Source of the DNA: an uncultured Erysipelotrichaceae bacterium
GTDB lineage: Bacteria > Bacillota_I > Bacilli_A > Erysipelotrichales > Erysipelotrichaceae
Direction of reading: 5' to 3'
DNA length: 35,561 nucleotides
NCBI GenBank assembly: GCA_902775735.1
Contig: CACYNH010000026.1
Span: forward strand, 1-35,561
Numbering within the stretch: position 1 is the stretch's first letter; every line of letters begins with the position of its first letter. The notes beneath the pieces are model-generated. The model saw only the letters and a program-made list of their open reading frames with translations, ran no database searches and was not told the DNA's origin. Positions 32,027-35,561 of the stretch are shown piece after piece. The position numbers were made by a program, and so were the translations under genes.

Positions 32027-33025
32027 ATGTCAGATACCATTCTTGAAGTTAAAAATCTCCATACATACTTCTTCACTGACAACGGTGTCGTCCCGGCGGT
32101 CGACGGCGTGGATTTCACCCTTGAGCGCGGCCACACACTCGGCATCGTGGGCGAGTCGGGCTCCGGCAAAAGCGTCACATCTCTCTCCATTATCGGTCTG
32201 CTGATGGGCACAACCGGCAGAATCACGGAAGGGGAGATCATCCTTGACGGTGAAGACATTACCAAATACGACGAAAAGAAAAGAAGAGAACTCAGAGGCT
32301 CCAAGATCTCGATGATCTTCCAGGAACCGATGACTTCCCTGAATCCTGTCATGAAAATCGGCAGGCAGATCAGGGAGAATATTCTCCAGCATGAAAAGAT
32401 CACCAAAGCCGAGGCGGACCAGAGAGTCATTGAACTTCTGCAGATGACCGGTCTGCCCCGTGTCGAAAGAATCGTCAATGAATATCCGTTCCAGCTTTCC
32501 GGCGGCCAGCGCCAGCGTGTCATGATCGCCATGGCTCTTGCCTGCAAACCGGAAATTCTGATCGCCGATGAGCCGACCACCGCTCTTGACGTCACCATCC
32601 AGGCGCAGATCCTTACCCTGATGGAACAGCTCAAGCAGGAAACCGGCACATCCATTCTGTTTATCACCCACGACTTCGGCGTCGTCGCGGAAGTGTGCGA
32701 CGATGTTGTCGTCATGTACTGCGGCAGGATTGTTGAAAAGGGCAATGTCTATGACATTTTCGCCAACCCCAGCCATCCTTATACGGAAGGCCTGCTCGAA
32801 TCGATTCCCAAGATCGGCGTCCACGCCGATGAGCTGGAAGTGATTCCCGGCAACGTTCCCAATCCCGCCCATATGCCGAAAGGCTGCAAATTCTCCGACC
32901 GCTGCAAATACTGCTTTGAAAGATGCCTTGAAGAGGAACCGGGATTCGCGGATCTCGGCAACGGGCATTTCTCCAGATGCTGGCGGAATTTCGCTGATTC
33001 AAAAGAGCAGGAGGTGGAATCATGA
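32027..33025 (+). CDS. Oligopeptide ABC transporter ATP-binding protein (OppD/DppD type)
   Basis: ATPase of 332 aa. Seen: Walker A GESGSGKS (about residues 43-50), Q-loop in MIFQEPMTSLNPVM, signature LSGGQRQRVMIAMAL, Walker B ILIADEPTTALD, and the C-terminal oligopeptide-transporter extension. In that extension the motif CKFSDRCKYCFERC (CX5CX2CX3C) with a later Cys in FSRCW resembles the 4Fe-4S-bearing tails described for some DppD proteins. GGGGAGAG precedes the ATG. Its stop overlaps the next start by 4 bases. Confidence 0.95.
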   Translation: MSDTILEVKNLHTYFFTDNGVVPAVDGVDFTLERGHTLGIVGESGSGKSVTSLSIIGLLMGTTGRITEGEIILDGEDITKYDEKKRRELRGSKISMIFQEPMTSLNPVMKIGRQIRENILQHEKITKAEADQRVIELLQMTGLPRVERIVNEYPFQLSGGQRQRVMIAMALACKPEILIADEPTTALDVTIQAQILTLMEQLKQETGTSILFITHDFGVVAEVCDDVVVMYCGRIVEKGNVYDIFANPSHPYTEGLLESIPKIGVHADELEVIPGNVPNPAHMPKGCKFSDRCKYCFERCLEEEPGFADLGNGHFSRCWRNFADSKEQEVES

Positions 33026-33999
33026 GTGATGATATTCTGAAGATCAGAGATCTGAAAGTCTACTATCCTGTCCGCAAAGGAATGATGGGCAAAGTCCAGT
33101 ATGTCAAGGCGGTCGACGGCGTCACCCTCAATGTTCATAAAGGCGAAGTGCTCGGCATCGTCGGTGAGTCGGGCTGCGGCAAGTCCACACTCGGCAAGGC
33201 GGTATGCAAGCTGATTCCGGTCACCGATGGCGAAATCGAGCTCAACGGCCTGGAAATCGCGAAGATGAACGAAAAGGACCTGCGGCCTCACCGCAAGGAA
33301 ATCCAGATGATCTTCCAGGATCCCTACGCTTCGCTGAACCCGCGCATGACCGTTCATGACATCATCGCCGAGCCGATGGAGATCCATAACATGTATTCCT
33401 CAAAAGAGGAAGTGGACACCAAGGTCGTCGAGCTTCTCAACGAGGTCGGTCTTGATGACTACCATGCCCAGCGCTATCCGCATGAATTCTCCGGCGGTCA
33501 GAGGCAGCGAATCGGCATTGCCAGAGCCCTTGCGACAGAACCGGACCTGATCATCGCCGATGAACCTGTTTCCGCCCTTGACGTTTCCATCCAGTCCCAG
33601 GTGCTCAACCTGCTGTCCAAGCTGCTGAAGGAAAGAAACCTGACGATGATCTTCATCGCCCATGACCTTTCGGTTGTCGAGCATATCTCCAACCGGGTTG
33701 TTGTCATGTATCTCGGCAATGTTGTCGAGGAAGGCACCAGGGAGGAACTCTACGGACAGCCGATGCATCCGTATACACAGGCGCTTCTCGACGCCCATCC
33801 GATTCCCGATCCCACAGTCAGAAAAGAACGTGTGCTTCTGGAAGGAACCATTCCTTCGGCGCTCAATCCGCCTTCGGGATGCAAGTTCCATACCCGCTGC
33901 AAGAAGTGCATGGCCATCTGCAAGGAGAAGGAACCTGAAAAGATTCAGATCACAGAAAACCATTCCGTCTACTGCCATCTGTACGCTGAAAAGCAATAA
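33022..33999 (+). CDS. Oligopeptide ABC transporter ATP-binding protein (OppF/DppF type)
   Basis: Partner ATPase of 325 aa. Seen: Walker A GESGCGKST, MIFQDPYASLNPRMT, signature FSGGQRQRIGIARAL, Walker B LIIADEPVSALD, and the oligopeptide C-terminal extension with CKFHTRCKKCMAIC, the same CX5CX2CX3C spacing as its partner. It forms the ATP-hydrolysing heterodimer with the upstream protein. AGGAGGTGG precedes the ATG, which overlaps the previous stop (ATGA). It is the last gene of the operon and is followed by a terminator. Confidence 0.95.
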   Translation: MSDDILKIRDLKVYYPVRKGMMGKVQYVKAVDGVTLNVHKGEVLGIVGESGCGKSTLGKAVCKLIPVTDGEIELNGLEIAKMNEKDLRPHRKEIQMIFQDPYASLNPRMTVHDIIAEPMEIHNMYSSKEEVDTKVVELLNEVGLDDYHAQRYPHEFSGGQRQRIGIARALATEPDLIIADEPVSALDVSIQSQVLNLLSKLLKERNLTMIFIAHDLSVVEHISNRVVVMYLGNVVEEGTREELYGQPMHPYTQALLDAHPIPDPTVRKERVLLEGTIPSALNPPSGCKFHTRCKKCMAICKEKEPEKIQITENHSVYCHLYAEKQ

Positions 34000-34007
34000 A
34001 ACAAAGT

Positions 34008-34038
34008 AAAAAGGAAGACCGCGGGATCTTCCTTTTTT
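34008..34038. terminator. Bidirectional terminator of the opp operon and the DtxR-type gene
   Basis: AAAAAGGAAGA pairs with TCTTCCTTTTT around an 8-base loop, with Ts on the plus strand and As at the left. It lies between convergent genes. Confidence 0.88.
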
Positions 34039-34043
34039 ACGGT

Positions 34044-34424
34044 TTAGCAGGCTTTTCTTGAGGCAATGTCGAGCTTCATCTTTTCGAAGGTGACCTCACT
34101 GAGATCGTGTTCAATCTTGCACGCGTCTTTGGCGGCAGTTTCCGGGTCAACTCCGATCATGACAAAGTAGTCGGTCAGCACACGGTGTCTTTCGTAGATC
34201 CTTTCCGCGATTTCACGGCCGGGATCCAGAAGCTTCAGGGTACCGTCTTTTTCCATCGCGATGTATCCGTTCTCACGGAGCTTTTTCATGGCGACGCTGA
34301 CGCTGGCCTTGGAGTAATGAAGATGTTCGGCAATATCAATGGAATGGGCGACGCCTTTTTCCTGCTGGATGATCAGAATCGCCTCGAGATAGTCTTCGGC
34401 AGATTCATAAATAGGGATTGGCAT
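34044..34424 (-). CDS. DtxR/MntR-family metal-dependent transcriptional regulator
   Basis: Metal-sensing repressor of 126 aa: an N-terminal winged helix-turn-helix (ESAEDYLEAILII, IDIAEHLHYSKASVSVAMKKLRENGYI) and a dimerisation domain, without the SH3-like third domain. Likely metal ligands: Asp11, Glu14, His80, Cys102, Glu105 and His106. Asp11/Glu14 match the MntR (manganese) pair, while Cys102 in DACKIEHDLS matches the DtxR (iron) site, so metal choice is uncertain. The start at 34424 follows AAGGAGG; nine more in-frame residues upstream overlap that site. No metal transporter gene is adjacent except the broken CDF gene about 29 kb away. Confidence 0.9.
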   Translation of the reverse strand: MPIPIYESAEDYLEAILIIQQEKGVAHSIDIAEHLHYSKASVSVAMKKLRENGYIAMEKDGTLKLLDPGREIAERIYERHRVLTDYFVMIGVDPETAAKDACKIEHDLSEVTFEKMKLDIASRKAC

Positions 34425-34449
34425 TGCGCAAACCTCCTTATGCACATCC

Positions 34450-34455
34450 ATTGTA
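34450..34455 (-). promoter_or_regulatory. -10 box of the DtxR-type gene
   Basis: The minus strand has TACAAT about 25 bases before the start codon; the -35 is weak. Confidence 0.35.
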
Positions 34456-34490
34456 AGCTGAATTCATAAAAAAAGGAAGAAATTGACTTT

Positions 34491-34519
34491 TTGTATTCAG
34501 TGCCCGCGCGGTGTAATAT
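34491..34519 (+). promoter_or_regulatory. Candidate promoter of the PfkB kinase gene
   Basis: TTGTAT (34491-34496) and TAATAT (34514-34519) are 17 bases apart, 26 bases before the kinase start. Confidence 0.5.
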
Positions 34520-34545
34520 ATACATACACTCAGCAGGAGAGGAAA

Positions 34546-35475
34546 ATGGGCAGAATCATCGTCATCGGCGGCGCCAATATTGATATTTGCGGGACAAGTC
34601 TCACATCGCTCAGGGACTATGACTCCAATCCGGGAACCATCGCGGTCAGTTTCGGCGGCGTCGGCCGCAATATCGCGGAAAACTGCGTCCTGCTGGACCA
34701 GCAGGTTGACTTCGTGACTGTGTTTTCCGATGACAGCTATGGAAGAATGCTGAAGGCGGACTGTGAATCGCTCGGCATGAACTGTTCCTACAGCACCGTG
34801 ACAGAGAATTATCCCAGTTCGATGTATCTGGCGATCCTGGACCATGATCATGACATGAAAATCGCCATGAGCGACATGCGCATCTTAAGAGAGTTCACGC
34901 CGGAAATGCTGGAGCGGGTACTGAAAACAGTATCCGGGGATGATATCATTATCATTGACGCCAATCTTGATATGGAATGCATTGAGTATATCGCCGCCCA
35001 CGCGCCCTGCCGGATCGCGGCCGATCCGGTCAGCACCGCAAAGGCGAAAAGATTCGAAGGCATTCTGGACAGAATCGCCATCTTCAAACCCAACCGCTAT
35101 GAAGCGGAGGAAATGACCGGCATCAGGATTGAAGATATACCTTCCGGCATCAAAGCGCTGGAATGGTATCTGGGCAGAGGCGTCAGCGAAGTTCTGCTCT
35201 CACTGGCGGAGGACGGCATCCTGCTGGCGGCGGAGGGAAAGATGTATCACTTCAGCCACCGCAGAGTCGATGTTCAGAACGCCACAGGCGGCGGGGACGC
35301 GCTGCTTGGCGCCTATGTCAGTGAACGGAGAAACGGAAAAGCACCTGCGGAAGCGGCCCGCTTTGCGGCAGCGGCGGCGCTGACAGTGATTGAGCGCCAG
35401 GGTGTTAAAAGAAGAGAAATCAGCCGTAAGATGATTGAAGAAAACGCAGTCAGTACAGAAATCGATAGTGTCTAA
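34546..35475 (+). CDS. PfkB-family sugar kinase, pseudouridine-kinase-like
   Basis: Ribokinase-fold kinase of 309 aa. Seen: IIVIGGANIDICG at the N-terminus, SNPGTIAVSFGGVGRNIAENCVLL (the NPG-x8-GGVGRNIAEN block is characteristic of the PsuK-like branch), IFKPNRYEAEEMTG, and the anion-hole motif NATGGGDALLGAY with catalytic Asp251. Known: PsuK phosphorylates pseudouridine before PsuG splits it. No psuG is in the window, though it could lie just beyond the right edge. Other nucleoside or sugar substrates remain possible. AGGAGAGGAAA precedes the ATG at 34546. Confidence 0.85.
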   Translation: MGRIIVIGGANIDICGTSLTSLRDYDSNPGTIAVSFGGVGRNIAENCVLLDQQVDFVTVFSDDSYGRMLKADCESLGMNCSYSTVTENYPSSMYLAILDHDHDMKIAMSDMRILREFTPEMLERVLKTVSGDDIIIIDANLDMECIEYIAAHAPCRIAADPVSTAKAKRFEGILDRIAIFKPNRYEAEEMTGIRIEDIPSGIKALEWYLGRGVSEVLLSLAEDGILLAAEGKMYHFSHRRVDVQNATGGGDALLGAYVSERRNGKAPAEAARFAAAAALTVIERQGVKRREISRKMIEENAVSTEIDSV

Positions 35476-35561
35476 AGTTTATGAAAACTGAGTGCTCCGG
35501 AAGCTAATGGGACCGCAAATCCCAGACAAGTCGGAGACCGGTACTGTCGATGATAGTGATC
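35476..35561 (+). ncRNA. Possible riboswitch start at the window edge (cobalamin-like)
   Basis: After the kinase stop the sequence is not coding. It reads GTGCT, CCGGA, AGCTAATGGGA, GCAAATCCC and CCGGTACTGT in an order that recalls the conserved core of cobalamin riboswitches (GTGC.., TTAAAAGGGAA, GGTGAAAATCC, CGCTACTGT). Several bases differ and the element is cut by the window, so this is a weak call. Similarity to c-di-GMP-type leaders (GCAAA, GATGATAG) cannot be excluded. Confidence 0.25.

Noticed and set aside
32030..32968. 312-residue open frame opposite the OppD-type gene
   Set aside because: Antisense shadow of a clear ATPase gene; composition-driven.

Overview
This window looks like the chromosome of a moderately GC-rich Gram-positive gut-type Firmicute, possibly of the Erysipelotrichia or a related lineage. 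That is inferred from strong AGGAGG ribosome-binding sites, sigma-A-like promoters, Gram-positive lipoproteins, a glutaminyl-tRNA synthetase, lactose/cellobiose-type PTS IIB proteins and Firmicute-type DtxR/MntR and Opp proteins. No tRNA, rRNA, CRISPR array, insertion sequence or phage gene was seen. No gene-free stretch exceeds 300 bases. The two longest gaps (1865-2151 and 28200-28488) hold promoters and inverted repeats.

Layout. (1) 1-3700: the C-terminal end of an unknown protein, then two divergent lipoproteins, a GH32-like glycosidase (-) and a cysteine-desulfurase-like PLP enzyme carrying a lipoprotein signal (+). Palindromes of the TGTGCA type lie between them. (2) 3700-8000: a frameshifted CDF cation exporter, a DUF3795 Cys-rich protein, an unknown membrane protein, a flavodoxin-fold reductase, a DUF4256 protein and a DUF1349/YesU-like protein. 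(3) 8100-11470: a large sensor with a beta-propeller and Y_Y_Y ectodomain joined through one membrane helix to a SpoIIE-type PP2C phosphatase. (4) 11500-14230: two gene pairs, a radical SAM (SPL-like) protein with a Cx5R phosphatase, and a Nudix hydrolase overlapping an ATC-hydrolase-family protein. (5) 14220-18180 (-): a MacB/FtsX-type ABC exporter, a two-module permease followed by its ATPase. (6) 18200-22700: glnS (+), then on the minus strand two tandem orphan PTS IIB genes and pgi, each with its own terminator. (7) 22800-27480: metallophosphoesterase, YgiQ-type radical SAM protein, D-amino-acid aminotransferase and isoaspartyl dipeptidase. A convergent gamma-glutamyl peptidase (class I GATase-like) follows. 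(8) 28300-34040: a complete oligopeptide ABC importer (binding lipoprotein, two permeases, two ATPases) from a near-consensus promoter, with a leader hairpin and intercistronic hairpins. (9) 34040-35561: a DtxR/MntR-type regulator (-), a PsuK-like PfkB kinase (+), and at the right edge a sequence that may be the start of a riboswitch.

How the genes may work together (inference). The Opp importer, isoaspartyl dipeptidase, gamma-glutamyl peptidase and D-amino-acid aminotransferase sit next to each other. Together they could take up and break down peptides that ordinary peptidases handle badly: isoaspartyl, gamma-glutamyl or D-residue-containing. The IIB pair and pgi link sugar uptake to glycolysis, but no IIA or IIC partner lies here. 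The most unusual single gene is the lipoprotein-type cysteine desulfurase homologue. The most unusual architecture is the propeller-phosphatase sensor.
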